6,065 nt of DNA. Source: Verrucomicrobiota bacterium. GTDB taxonomy: Bacteria; Verrucomicrobiota; Verrucomicrobiia; Chthoniobacterales; Terrimicrobiaceae. The notes under the pieces are model-generated. The model searched no databases and had not been told where the DNA came from. It was given only the letters and a program-made list of their open reading frames with translations. The translations under genes and the position numbers were made by a program. The stretch is from contig JAPLTI010000212.1 of assembly GCA_026398285.1 (NCBI GenBank), positions 1-6,065 on the forward strand, read 5' to 3'. Shown one piece after another: positions 1 to 5,769 of this stretch. Positions within the stretch are counted from its first letter, which is position 1, and every line of letters begins with the position of its first letter.

Positions 1-1587
1 CTTCGCATCCGCCGCATCGTTTGCGAATTCGGAGAGGTCGTCTATGAGGGCGAAAAAGATGGCAAGCCGAACGTGCGTGCGAACTTTTGTTTCGACTGGA
101 AGGATTTCAACCAAGAGTCAACAGAGCCTCTCGAACTCACACTGTGGGATGCACAGGCGACCGCCCCAGGATACTCTGAGCCCTTTCTCATTCTTGATTT
201 GGTGCGACTCGTGGGCAGCCCAGCCGAGATGGTCAAAAACTTCGAACTCCGAAGTCTGGATATCAAAGGCGGATCACTCGCTGCAGGGCAGGCCCTCGAG
301 CAAATCGCGCACATGCCAGCACAAGCGCCAATCGGCCCGGCATTCACTTGGAAAATCGGAGCCGTGGACATTCACGGTGTCAAGGCAACCATCGGCAACA
401 ACCCCTGGCGCTCAGCCACCGATGCGGCATTCACGATCAATACAACCTTGCGGAATCTGACTCCCGCAGAGCTCACAAACACGCTCGGAGCCACCAGACA
501 AGAATTGGAAATCAGCGATCTTGTGATCCCCTCCCCCAACGACCCTTTCACCCGCGTCATGTCGCTGCGCAGCGTGTTTTTGAAGTTCACTCTCGCTGGA
601 ATTCTTTCGAAAGAATTGGAGGACGTCACGGTGCTGCATCCTGTTCTTTACATCGGAGAAGATCTGTTCGCCTACATGGAGGCCGCTAAGAAACGAATGG
701 CTGGAGGATCGGACACACCCGCTCCAGGTTGGCGCATCGGAAGGTTCGATGTGAAATTCGGCAGCGTGGTCATAGGCAGCGGCGGACGGACGGAATACGG
801 TCTGCCGCTGAACTTCCGAACGACGGCGGAGAATGTTTCCCTCGACGATCTGGCCTCGCTCACCTTGCGCGGAAGCTTGGAAATACCGGCGCAGGAATAC
901 GGATTCCCCGCCTACCAGATCGAAATCTCGACCGACCCCGGCAGCCTCCAGTTTTCGTATCCACCGGAAAAGGCGATGAGCAACGTCGTCGGCACCGTGC
1001 GCATCAAAAATCTCCGCTGGCGCCAGTTTCGCGGCAGCAACTCCTGGATCACAGCGACATTCGACCGCGAAGGCATCAACGGCTCATTCGGAGGAAAGAT
1101 GTATGGAGGAACAATCGCCGGCGGCTTCAGCTTTTTCTTTGATGACAAGTCGCCATGGATCGGTTGGCTAAGCGGCACCCGCGTGGACCTCGAAAAGCTC
1201 ACCGATATCATGGCCCCGCACAATTTCCGCATGACCGGCCCGGTCGATTTCACAGGGCAGGTCAATGCCGAGTCAAAAGACATCCGCCGCCTGAAGGGAC
1301 GCATCGAAACAAAAAAACCTGGTCGCATGGAAATCGGAAAAATCGACGACCTGCTCGACCGCATTCCATCCACCTGGTCACATCTCAAACGCGACAGCCT
1401 GCGAGTCGCACTCGAGGCCATAAGGGACTTCGACTACGAAAAAGGCTCCGGGGATTTCTGGTTCACCGATGGGCAGGGCATCTTTGACTTGAAGTTGCAA
1501 GGCCCGCTGGGTTCCCGCACATTCCAAACCGTGCTCCACTCCGACGAATCCAGCACAGGCGCCTGGAGCCAAACCACACCACGATGA
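1..1587 (+). CDS. YdbH-like AsmA-family intermembrane protein (5' end outside window)
   Basis: The frame is open from base 1 without a start, so the gene begins upstream; 528 codons are visible. The GTG at 73 is only an internal codon. The protein is a long run of alternating beta-type segments with recurring phrases such as LRSLDIKGG, GAVDIHGVKATIG and VSLDDLASLTLRG, as in AsmA-type beta-groove lipid-transfer proteins. The last ~150 residues match my memory of the YdbH C-terminus: a GPVDFTGQV strand, then an ETKKPGRMEI segment, then AIRDFDYEKGSGDF, then a FDLKLQGPLG ending. In E. coli, YdbH is anchored in the inner membrane and reaches the outer membrane through YnbE; it is redundant with TamB and YhdP in moving phospholipid. 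The expected N-terminal membrane anchor would lie outside the window. The stop overlaps the next start by 4 bases (ATGA), which implies coupled translation. Alternative: another AsmA-like paralogue. The AsmA-type fold is more secure than the YdbH assignment. Confidence 0.72.
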   Translation, partial: LRIRRIVCEFGEVVYEGEKDGKPNVRANFCFDWKDFNQESTEPLELTLWDAQATAPGYSEPFLILDLVRLVGSPAEMVKNFELRSLDIKGGSLAAGQALEQIAHMPAQAPIGPAFTWKIGAVDIHGVKATIGNNPWRSATDAAFTINTTLRNLTPAELTNTLGATRQELEISDLVIPSPNDPFTRVMSLRSVFLKFTLAGILSKELEDVTVLHPVLYIGEDLFAYMEAAKKRMAGGSDTPAPGWRIGRFDVKFGSVVIGSGGRTEYGLPLNFRTTAENVSLDDLASLTLRGSLEIPAQEYGFPAYQIEISTDPGSLQFSYPPEKAMSNVVGTVRIKNLRWRQFRGSNSWITATFDREGINGSFGGKMYGGTIAGGFSFFFDDKSPWIGWLSGTRVDLEKLTDIMAPHNFRMTGPVDFTGQVNAESKDIRRLKGRIETKKPGRMEIGKIDDLLDRIPSTWSHLKRDSLRVALEAIRDFDYEKGSGDFWFTDGQGIFDLKLQGPLGSRTFQTVLHSDESSTGAWSQTTPR

Positions 1588-2087
1588 AGAATCTTACCTT
1601 GGCCATCACCACGACCGCCCTTTTCTTGACTGCCTGCGCCGGTCCCACCGTCAACCTCTCAACACCGCAACCGATCAAGGTCGATATCGCGATGCGGTTG
1701 GATGTTTACCAACACGCCAAGGAAGCATCCAAAAATTCCACGCCCTCCGTTGCCGCGAACACAGACCCCGTCGAGGCCAGGCGCAATCGCATGGCGGATA
1801 TCCAGACATTTAAAAACTCGCGCCTCGTAGGCGAAGGTCGCGACGCCCTGCTCGCCATCCGCGTGGAAACGCCCGGCGATTACGGCGACTTCATCCGCAA
1901 GACGGTAGATGCCGAAAACGCCGACCGCATGGCGCTCATGAAATCCGACGCCGAAAAGCAGAAGACCTCCCTCCCGCAAATTCAAACCAAGCAAGCATCC
2001 CTTGCCGCGAAGCTCGCATTCAAAGGCGAGTGGATCGAAGTCGTCAAAGACGATGGCTCAGCCGAGTGGATTCAGAAGGAAGAGTGA
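1584..2087 (+). CDS. Lipoprotein resembling fused YnbE (N-terminal) and YdbL/DUF1318 (C-terminal)
   Basis: This 167-residue protein has a lipoprotein signal: K2, a hydrophobic stretch at residues 4-15, and lipobox LTAC with the lipidated Cys at 18. Residues 18-45 (CAGPTVNLSTPQPIK, then VDIAMRLDVYQH) resemble E. coli YnbE, a tiny outer-membrane lipoprotein whose mature part follows the pattern C-P-x-I-x-V, then PI-x-I-x-M-x-V-x-I. Residues ~65-165 resemble YdbL (DUF1318): an Arg-rich helix, NSRLVGEG at 78-85, a DAENADRM stretch near 109-116 and a final GEWIEV...GSAEWIQK. In E. coli these are separate genes after ydbH, and YdbL is a periplasmic helper of YdbH-YnbE assembly. Here one polypeptide seems to carry both, right after the YdbH-like gene and overlapping it by ATGA. 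Start: ATG at 1584, fixed by the signal peptide. The lipoprotein call is strong; the fusion reading rests on remembered family patterns. Confidence 0.75.
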   Translation: MKNLTLAITTTALFLTACAGPTVNLSTPQPIKVDIAMRLDVYQHAKEASKNSTPSVAANTDPVEARRNRMADIQTFKNSRLVGEGRDALLAIRVETPGDYGDFIRKTVDAENADRMALMKSDAEKQKTSLPQIQTKQASLAAKLAFKGEWIEVVKDDGSAEWIQKEE

Positions 2088-2186
2088 GCCAACTTTCGCG
2101 TCTCAGCACCCCATTCTGATTTTTCCAAAGAATGCGATTGCATTCCAGAACATCTCCCTCCAATCTACGCGACCATTTTCCAATTT

Positions 2187-2342
2187 ATGAGCCAGCATCC
2201 AAGTCTCAAAGGTAAGAGCAGCATCTCCGCCCGCCGTAGTGTCCTGAAACGTTTCGAACGCGTGGAACTCCTCCGCAAACGCGGCCAGTTCAAAGACGGC
2301 CAACGCGTCATCGGTCTTCCTAAAACCAAGCCCGAGGATTAA
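2187..2342 (+). CDS. Small basic protein, Chlamydia/Verrucomicrobia family (51 aa)
   Basis: This short gene starts with ATG at 2187 (MSQHPSLKGKSS) and stops at TAA 2340-2342. It is rich in Lys and Arg, with clusters SARRSVLKRFERV and LLRKRGQFKDGQR and a closing GLPKTKPED. The opening M-S-x-H-P-S-L and the basic middle match the small basic protein family I know from Chlamydia and Verrucomicrobia genomes (NCBIfam TIGR04137, as I recall). Its function is not established; the size, charge and conservation suggest binding to RNA or the ribosome, which is inference. It sits 13 bases before the rRNA pseudouridine synthase gene on the same strand, which fits an RNA-related role. No clear Shine-Dalgarno sequence precedes the ATG. 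The 99-base gap before it (2088-2186) shows no convincing promoter or terminator. Confidence 0.82.
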   Translation: MSQHPSLKGKSSISARRSVLKRFERVELLRKRGQFKDGQRVIGLPKTKPED

Positions 2343-2355
2343 TTCCTCACACGCA

Positions 2356-3111
2356 ATGCGGCTAAACCGTTTTTTGGCCGCTGCCGGTCTCGGCTCCAGG
2401 CGGTCGTGCGATCAACTCATCTCTTCGGGAGCTGTGGTGATTAATGGCACGCGAATTGAAAATCTCGCCACGCAGGTCAAAGAGGATGACGATGTGCGAG
2501 TCAATGGCCGCCGCATTCATGCCGCGACACCGGTCACCCTCCTCCTCCACAAACCGCGCGGCTTTGTTGTGACTCGCTCCGATGAGCGTGGCCGTCGAAC
2601 GGTTTACGATCTGGTGCCGCCTGAATACTCGACCCTTTTTCATGTCGGTCGTCTCGACAAGGAAAGCGAGGGACTTCTTCTGATGACCAATGACGGTGCC
2701 CTCGCGCAGCGCCTCACGCACCCGAGTCACACAATCGAGAAGGAATACGAAGTCACTCTCGACAAAACTTTCGACCCTGCACACCACGAAAAACTCCTCA
2801 AGGGATTTCATATCGAAGGTGGCCGTGCCAAATTCGAACGCCTGCGCATTCTTGCTCCCAAGGTCATTCAAGTCACCCTCCGCCAGGGACTGAAGCGCCA
2901 GATTCGCCTCATGCTTTACGAAATGGGCTACGAGGTCGAACGCCTCCGCCGCACACGCATCGGAGGCCTCACCGACTACCGCCTGCCGCCCGGAGCCTGC
3001 CGCCGCCTCACCGAAAAAGAGTCCTCACTGCTCGTGGCAAAAGCCGCCACAAAATCCCCTAGCCCCAAGCCAGTCGTTCATGAGCGTCCGAAGTCAGCCC
3101 GCCGGGGATGA
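2356..3111 (+). CDS. rRNA pseudouridine synthase, RsuA/RluB family
   Basis: The 251-residue protein isomerises a specific uridine in rRNA to pseudouridine. Residues 1-50 form an S4 RNA-binding domain (MRLNRFLAAAGLGSRR, then SSGAVVINGTRI). The catalytic domain begins with LLHKPRGFVVTRSDERGRRTVYDLVP near 62. The active-site motif is GRLDKESEGLLL, with the catalytic Asp at 101, followed by TNDGALAQRLTHPSH and a KEYEV strand. The late motif LKRQIRLMLYEMGYEVERLRRTRIGGL is typical of RsuA/RluB/RluE/RluF enzymes. The DERGRRTV segment after the KPRG motif is closer to RluB (23S rRNA) than to RsuA (16S rRNA), but the exact uridine cannot be assigned. A Lys/Pro/Arg-rich tail follows residue 228. The ATG at 2356 puts the S4 domain at the very N-terminus, as usual. 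The 3' end overlaps ribD by 32 bases. Confidence 0.95.
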   Translation: MRLNRFLAAAGLGSRRSCDQLISSGAVVINGTRIENLATQVKEDDDVRVNGRRIHAATPVTLLLHKPRGFVVTRSDERGRRTVYDLVPPEYSTLFHVGRLDKESEGLLLMTNDGALAQRLTHPSHTIEKEYEVTLDKTFDPAHHEKLLKGFHIEGGRAKFERLRILAPKVIQVTLRQGLKRQIRLMLYEMGYEVERLRRTRIGGLTDYRLPPGACRRLTEKESSLLVAKAATKSPSPKPVVHERPKSARRG

Positions 3112-4111
3112 TGCCCTCATGCGCGCGGCACTCGCCGAGGCGCGCAAAGGCTTGGGAAAAACAGGCCCCAACCCCGCAGTGGGAGCCGTCATTTCCAAAA
3201 ACGGAAAAATCCTCGCGCTCGGATGGCATCGCGGTGCCGGCAAACCGCACGCCGAAATAGAAGCCCTCGGGAACCTGAAAAATCCCGCCCTCGCTCGCGG
3301 CGCAACCCTTCATGTCACGCTGGAACCCTGCTCCACACACGGCCGCACGCCTCCCTGCACGGAGGCCATCATCCAAGCAGGATTCGCCCGCGTCGTCTTC
3401 GGAGCCACCGACCCGAACCCCAAGCACGCCGGACGCGCCAAGAAAATCCTCGAAGAGGCCGCCATCCAGACACTCCACGGCGTCCTCGGTGAGGAATGCG
3501 CGCTTCTCAATCGCGCCTGGAACAAATGGATCGCCACCGACCTCCCCTTCGTCACCGCCAAGGCAGGCATGAGCCTCGATGCCCGCATCGCCTCGCCACC
3601 CGACAGGCGATGGATCACCTCCGAGGCCGCCCGCCGTGACGCCATGCGCCTCCGCGCCGAATGCGGCGCCGTGCTCGTGGGAGCCGAAACCGTCCGCGCC
3701 GACAACCCGCACCTCACCATCCGCGGCCTGCGTGTGAAAGAACAACCCCTCCGCGCCGTCTGGTCGCGCTCGGGCCAGATCCCAAGCGATTGCCACCTGC
3801 TCACCGACGAACATCGCGACCGCACCCTCATCTACAAAGGCAAGCCCCTCGCCGCCGTCCTCCAAGACCTCGCCAAACGCGGAGTCCAGCATGTCCTCAT
3901 CGAAGGCGGCGGAAAAACACTCGGCGAAGCCCTCGACCGCCACTTGATCGACCGCATCGTTTTCTACATCGCCCCCGTCCTACTCGGAGGTCCCACACCC
4001 GCTCTAGGCGGCCACGGCGTTCCATCCAACGAATCCGCCATCCACCTCAAAAACCCCACCTACCGCCGCATCGGCCCCGACCTCCGCGTCGAAGGCGAAG
4101 TCCAACGATAA
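3080..4111 (+). CDS. ribD: Bifunctional riboflavin biosynthesis protein RibD (deaminase/reductase)
   Basis: RibD deaminates the pyrimidine made by GTP cyclohydrolase II and then reduces its ribosyl side chain with NADPH, two successive steps to riboflavin in the cytoplasm. The 343 residues are close to the usual ~360. The N-terminal deaminase domain holds GPNPAVGAVISKNG (29-42), zinc ligand His57 and catalytic Glu59 in KPHAEIEAL, and zinc ligands Cys84 and Cys93 in LEPCSTHGRTPPC. The reductase domain starts near 155 with PFVTAKAGMSLDARIA, then WITSEAAR, AVLVGAETVRADNP and the late VLIEGGGKTL nucleotide-binding loop. The ATG at 3080 keeps the GDDALM helix that is normally conserved at the start. 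A second in-frame ATG at 3119, with GGGGA ten bases before it, would drop that Asp and is less likely. No other rib gene and no FMN riboswitch is visible. Confidence 0.96.
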   Translation: MSVRSQPAGDDALMRAALAEARKGLGKTGPNPAVGAVISKNGKILALGWHRGAGKPHAEIEALGNLKNPALARGATLHVTLEPCSTHGRTPPCTEAIIQAGFARVVFGATDPNPKHAGRAKKILEEAAIQTLHGVLGEECALLNRAWNKWIATDLPFVTAKAGMSLDARIASPPDRRWITSEAARRDAMRLRAECGAVLVGAETVRADNPHLTIRGLRVKEQPLRAVWSRSGQIPSDCHLLTDEHRDRTLIYKGKPLAAVLQDLAKRGVQHVLIEGGGKTLGEALDRHLIDRIVFYIAPVLLGGPTPALGGHGVPSNESAIHLKNPTYRRIGPDLRVEGEVQR

Positions 4112-4163
4112 CCAAAAATCGCATTGGCAGCGCAGACGCTCTGTGGCATTTTTTCCTCCCATC

Positions 4164-4235
4164 GCCGACGTAGCACAGTGGTAGTGCAATCGATTCGTAA
4201 TCGATAGGTCACGAGTTCGAATCTCGTCGTCGGCT
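4164..4235 (+). tRNA. tRNA-Thr (anticodon CGU)
   Basis: This is a full 72-nt cloverleaf. The acceptor stem GCCGACG pairs with CGTCGGC (4228-4234), with T4235 as discriminator. The D arm is GCAC/GTGC around AGTGGTA. The anticodon stem ATCGA/TCGAT encloses loop TTCGTAA, with anticodon CGT at 4196-4198, which reads ACG (Thr). The variable loop is AGGTC and the T arm is ACGAG-TTCGAAT-CTCGT. The 3' CCA is not encoded. TTGGCA at 4124-4129 with a poor CATTTT 17 bases later is a weak promoter candidate, so the tRNA may be read through from ribD. The segment 4191-4217 is repeated exactly, in inverted orientation, at 5541-5567. Confidence 0.97.
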
Positions 4236-4244
4236 CCCCCTCTC

Positions 4245-4261
4245 AAAAGCCTGCGGAGGCT
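4245..4261 (-). terminator. Weak possible intrinsic terminator of the VapBC45-like operon
   Basis: Read on the minus strand, AGCCT-CCGC-AGGCT forms a five-pair hairpin with a four-base loop, followed by only three further T residues before G. It lies about 30 bases after the toxin stop, where a terminator for the leftward operon would be expected. The short stem and short T run make it weak. On the + strand, after the tRNA, it has no T run. Confidence 0.3.
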
Positions 4262-4291
4262 CATGGATGATAGAGCGGCTGTTTTCTGATT

Positions 4292-4756
4292 TTACTTTCC
4301 CTGCCCCAGAAAAGCGTCCAATGACTTTCCACCGATGCGCAAATGATAGTGCCTCGCCCCGCTGCTTTTGTTTTCAAATCCCAGCTTCACGCATGTTCCG
4401 CCCGGTAATTGCCGAAGCAAAAACAACTGTTCCCAGCAGGACGCGAGCGCGGCCTTTTGAGCGCTATATCCGGCATTGATCACCGCCGCCGTGAAGACAA
4501 CATGGGTAATGGCTTTCGCCCTACAGATCACCGGCAACTTGCTGCCTGCAGCGCGTCCCACATCCTTTGTCACCACGATCCACTCGGGACCAAGTTGGCT
4601 CAACCACACAGCGTCGTCTGTTCCGCGAGAGAAGCTCTTGGCGAGATGAATGATCTCCGTGTCCGGATAGTCGATGGCAAAAAAAGACTTTAAATCTTGA
4701 ACAAGGCGGAAGCTGCAACACTCGTCCAAGAACAACCGCAGGGGACGGGCGCTCAC
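4292..4756 (-). CDS. VapC45-like PIN-domain toxin (putative ribonuclease)
   Basis: This 154-residue protein is a PIN-like nuclease with the acidic residues in the expected order: Asp11-Glu12 in LRLFLDECCS, Asp47-Asp48 in SRGTDDAVWL, and Asp65 in WIVVTKD. The pattern LDE ... IIHL ... GTDDxxWL ... WIVVTKD is that of the VapC45/PIN-like group (Rv2019-type), which is shorter and more divergent than classical VapC. PIN toxins use a metal-bound acidic cluster to cut RNA, often tRNA or rRNA; the target here is unknown. The start is GTG at 4756, overlapping the antitoxin stop in GTGA, so translation is coupled and the antitoxin is made first. The C-terminal part after ~120 (KLGFENKSSGARHYHLRIGG) is basic and could contact RNA or antitoxin. 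The gene is intact. Family assignment is from motifs and context. Confidence 0.83.
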   Translation of the reverse strand: MSARPLRLFLDECCSFRLVQDLKSFFAIDYPDTEIIHLAKSFSRGTDDAVWLSQLGPEWIVVTKDVGRAAGSKLPVICRAKAITHVVFTAAVINAGYSAQKAALASCWEQLFLLRQLPGGTCVKLGFENKSSGARHYHLRIGGKSLDAFLGQGK

Positions 4757-5448
4757 GCCGCGATGCCAAGCTCGCTGTTACAATAGCGATAAGCAGCCTC
4801 CACCGCATCGGGCGTCACCTCATAAATTTCGGCAGCCCGTTCAAAACCACCTTCCGCCAATGCCGCCCGCCACAAGGTTTCAGCTGAGTAACCAGTCTCC
4901 GCGATAACCGGCTGACCGAACTGCCTGACCGGGTTCAATACAACATGAATGTTATTGTGAGTGAAGGCAGTATAGTTCGAGGCCAGCCCGTCCTCGCCGA
5001 ACTCAAGATTTTTCATGTAAGCTTCTATGCAGGGCTTGAAAGATTTTTGCCCCCTGTCTATTCCGGTCAACCCTGTGGGGTTTCCATCATTTCTATCCAG
5101 AAAAATATGAATATCTCGATTGATGAGAACCGTCTTGTGGTCCCTGTGGGCAAACGGGTGGTCGATACCGTATTCATTCTTGGCCGTGGTGATAGCCTCG
5201 CGGATTTTTTGCAATGAAATCCCGTGATCAATTCTCAAAGCACGGATAGCTAAAGCCTCAACAAATTCCACAAAAGTGATGGCTTTTCCGCCTTCGTCAT
5301 TGATTGCCCCAGGTCGCAAGGGCTGGCGCTTTTGGGTTCCAAAAAACCAAGCATTCAGCGTGGCAATGGGAATCTTCCCATACCGCGCCGCCTCACCAGC
5401 TGTGTAAACGCCAGATCCTTTCGTAGCGGCATCTAAAAAGGTTATCAT
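4753..5448 (-). CDS. VapB45-like antitoxin (MerR-like HTH plus DUF433)
   Basis: This 231-residue protein has the two-part layout of VapB45 (Rv2018-type). Residues ~13-90 are a MerR-like DNA-binding domain: YTAGEAARYGKIPIATLNAW, then ITFVEFVEALAIRALR and GISLQKIREAI. A middle linker follows, and residues ~165-226 are DUF433: IHVVLNPVRQFGQPVIAETGYS, then LAEGGFERAAEIYEVTPDAVEAAYRY. The HTH should bind the operon's own promoter and the DUF433 part should neutralise the PIN toxin encoded next, with a GTGA overlap. Start: ATG at 5448; only GAT codons and no Shine-Dalgarno sequence lie just before it, suggesting leaderless-like or SD-independent initiation. The upstream region (5449-5540) contains CCAC/GTGG inverted repeats and, beyond it, the inverted tRNA-Thr fragment. 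The gene appears intact. Length and domain order match the family well. Confidence 0.85.
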   Translation of the reverse strand: MITFLDAATKGSGVYTAGEAARYGKIPIATLNAWFFGTQKRQPLRPGAINDEGGKAITFVEFVEALAIRALRIDHGISLQKIREAITTAKNEYGIDHPFAHRDHKTVLINRDIHIFLDRNDGNPTGLTGIDRGQKSFKPCIEAYMKNLEFGEDGLASNYTAFTHNNIHVVLNPVRQFGQPVIAETGYSAETLWRAALAEGGFERAAEIYEVTPDAVEAAYRYCNSELGIAA

Positions 5449-5540
5449 ATCATCAAATTGTCCGTGTCCGAGCCGATGTGCAAGCCTGTATTTGATTTAG
5501 CCACCGACCCGTGGTCCACACACAATAACACCTCATTTTC

Positions 5541-5567
5541 AACTCGTGACCTATCGATTACGAATCG
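5541..5567 (-). repeat. Inverted 27-bp copy of the tRNA-Thr anticodon-loop to T-stem segment
   Basis: These 27 bases are the exact reverse complement of 4191-4217 in tRNA-Thr(CGU). They cover three pairs of the anticodon stem, the whole anticodon loop, the variable loop, the 5' half of the T stem and two bases of the T loop. Identity ends sharply on both sides (5540 is C where G is needed; 5568 is C where A is needed). The rest of the tRNA is absent. Read on the minus strand it is in tRNA sense orientation, 92 bases upstream of the VapB45-like start. It could be a remnant of an attachment site, moved or inverted by a later rearrangement, or a captured tRNA fragment. A simple att pair would be a direct repeat, and this is not. 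Confidence 0.9.
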
Positions 5568-5580
5568 CGTGGAGGGTTTT

Positions 5581-5769
5581 GGATTGGCGTTTCAACCCTC
5601 GGGCACGGCGTTCCACCCCTCCGGCACAGCGTGCCGATACTCTGGCATCGCGTGCCAACGCTCCGGCATGGCGTGCCAACGCTTCGGCATGGCGTGCCAA
5701 CGCTCTGGCATGGCGTGCCAACGCTCTGGCATTGCGTGCCAACCCTCTGGCATTGCGTGCCAACCCTCA
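5581..5769. repeat. Tandem array of nine 21-bp units with internal dyad
   Basis: Nine head-to-tail units with no spacers begin at 5581, 5602, 5623, 5644, 5665, 5686, 5707, 5728 and 5749. The first is degenerate and the second partly so. Units starting at 5686 and 5707 are identical. Units 3-9 share GGCA, three or four variable bases, then GCGTGCC, so GGCA and TGCC can pair across a short loop; changes fall mainly in the loop and in the CAACGCTCT-like tail. Twenty-one bases is two turns of B-DNA, so all units present the same face. Because 21 is divisible by 3 and the unit lacks stop codons, several frames on both strands stay open through it, giving repetitive peptides (CQRSGMA on +, WHAMPER on -). 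I do not regard these as genes. It is not a CRISPR array. Possible roles are a tandem protein-binding site, an iteron-like element, or a minisatellite expanded by slippage. Confidence 0.95.

Noticed and set aside
912..1421. Minus-strand frame of 169 codons opposite the YdbH-like gene
   Set aside because: A shadow frame with no recognisable domain inside a well-supported + strand gene.
2334..2348. Small hairpin GAGGA-TTAAT-TCCTC between the small basic protein and the pseudouridine synthase gene
   Set aside because: A five-pair stem with no T run is too weak to call a terminator or regulator, and it overlaps the end of a coding region.
3059..3943. Long minus-strand frame of 294 codons opposite ribD
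   Set aside because: It is a shadow of the GC-rich ribD coding strand; RibD motifs are intact on the + strand and the minus product resembles nothing known.
4004..4264. Minus-strand frame with the phrase DEIRTRDLSITNR
   Set aside because: It is the antisense reading of tRNA-Thr plus the ribD 3' end; this phrase is a known type of spurious tRNA-antisense protein in databases.
4267..4693. Plus-strand frames opposite the PIN toxin
   Set aside because: The minus-strand toxin has motifs, antitoxin coupling and full length; the + frames have no family features.
5581..5769. CRISPR array
   Set aside because: Units are directly adjacent, too short, and have no unique spacers.
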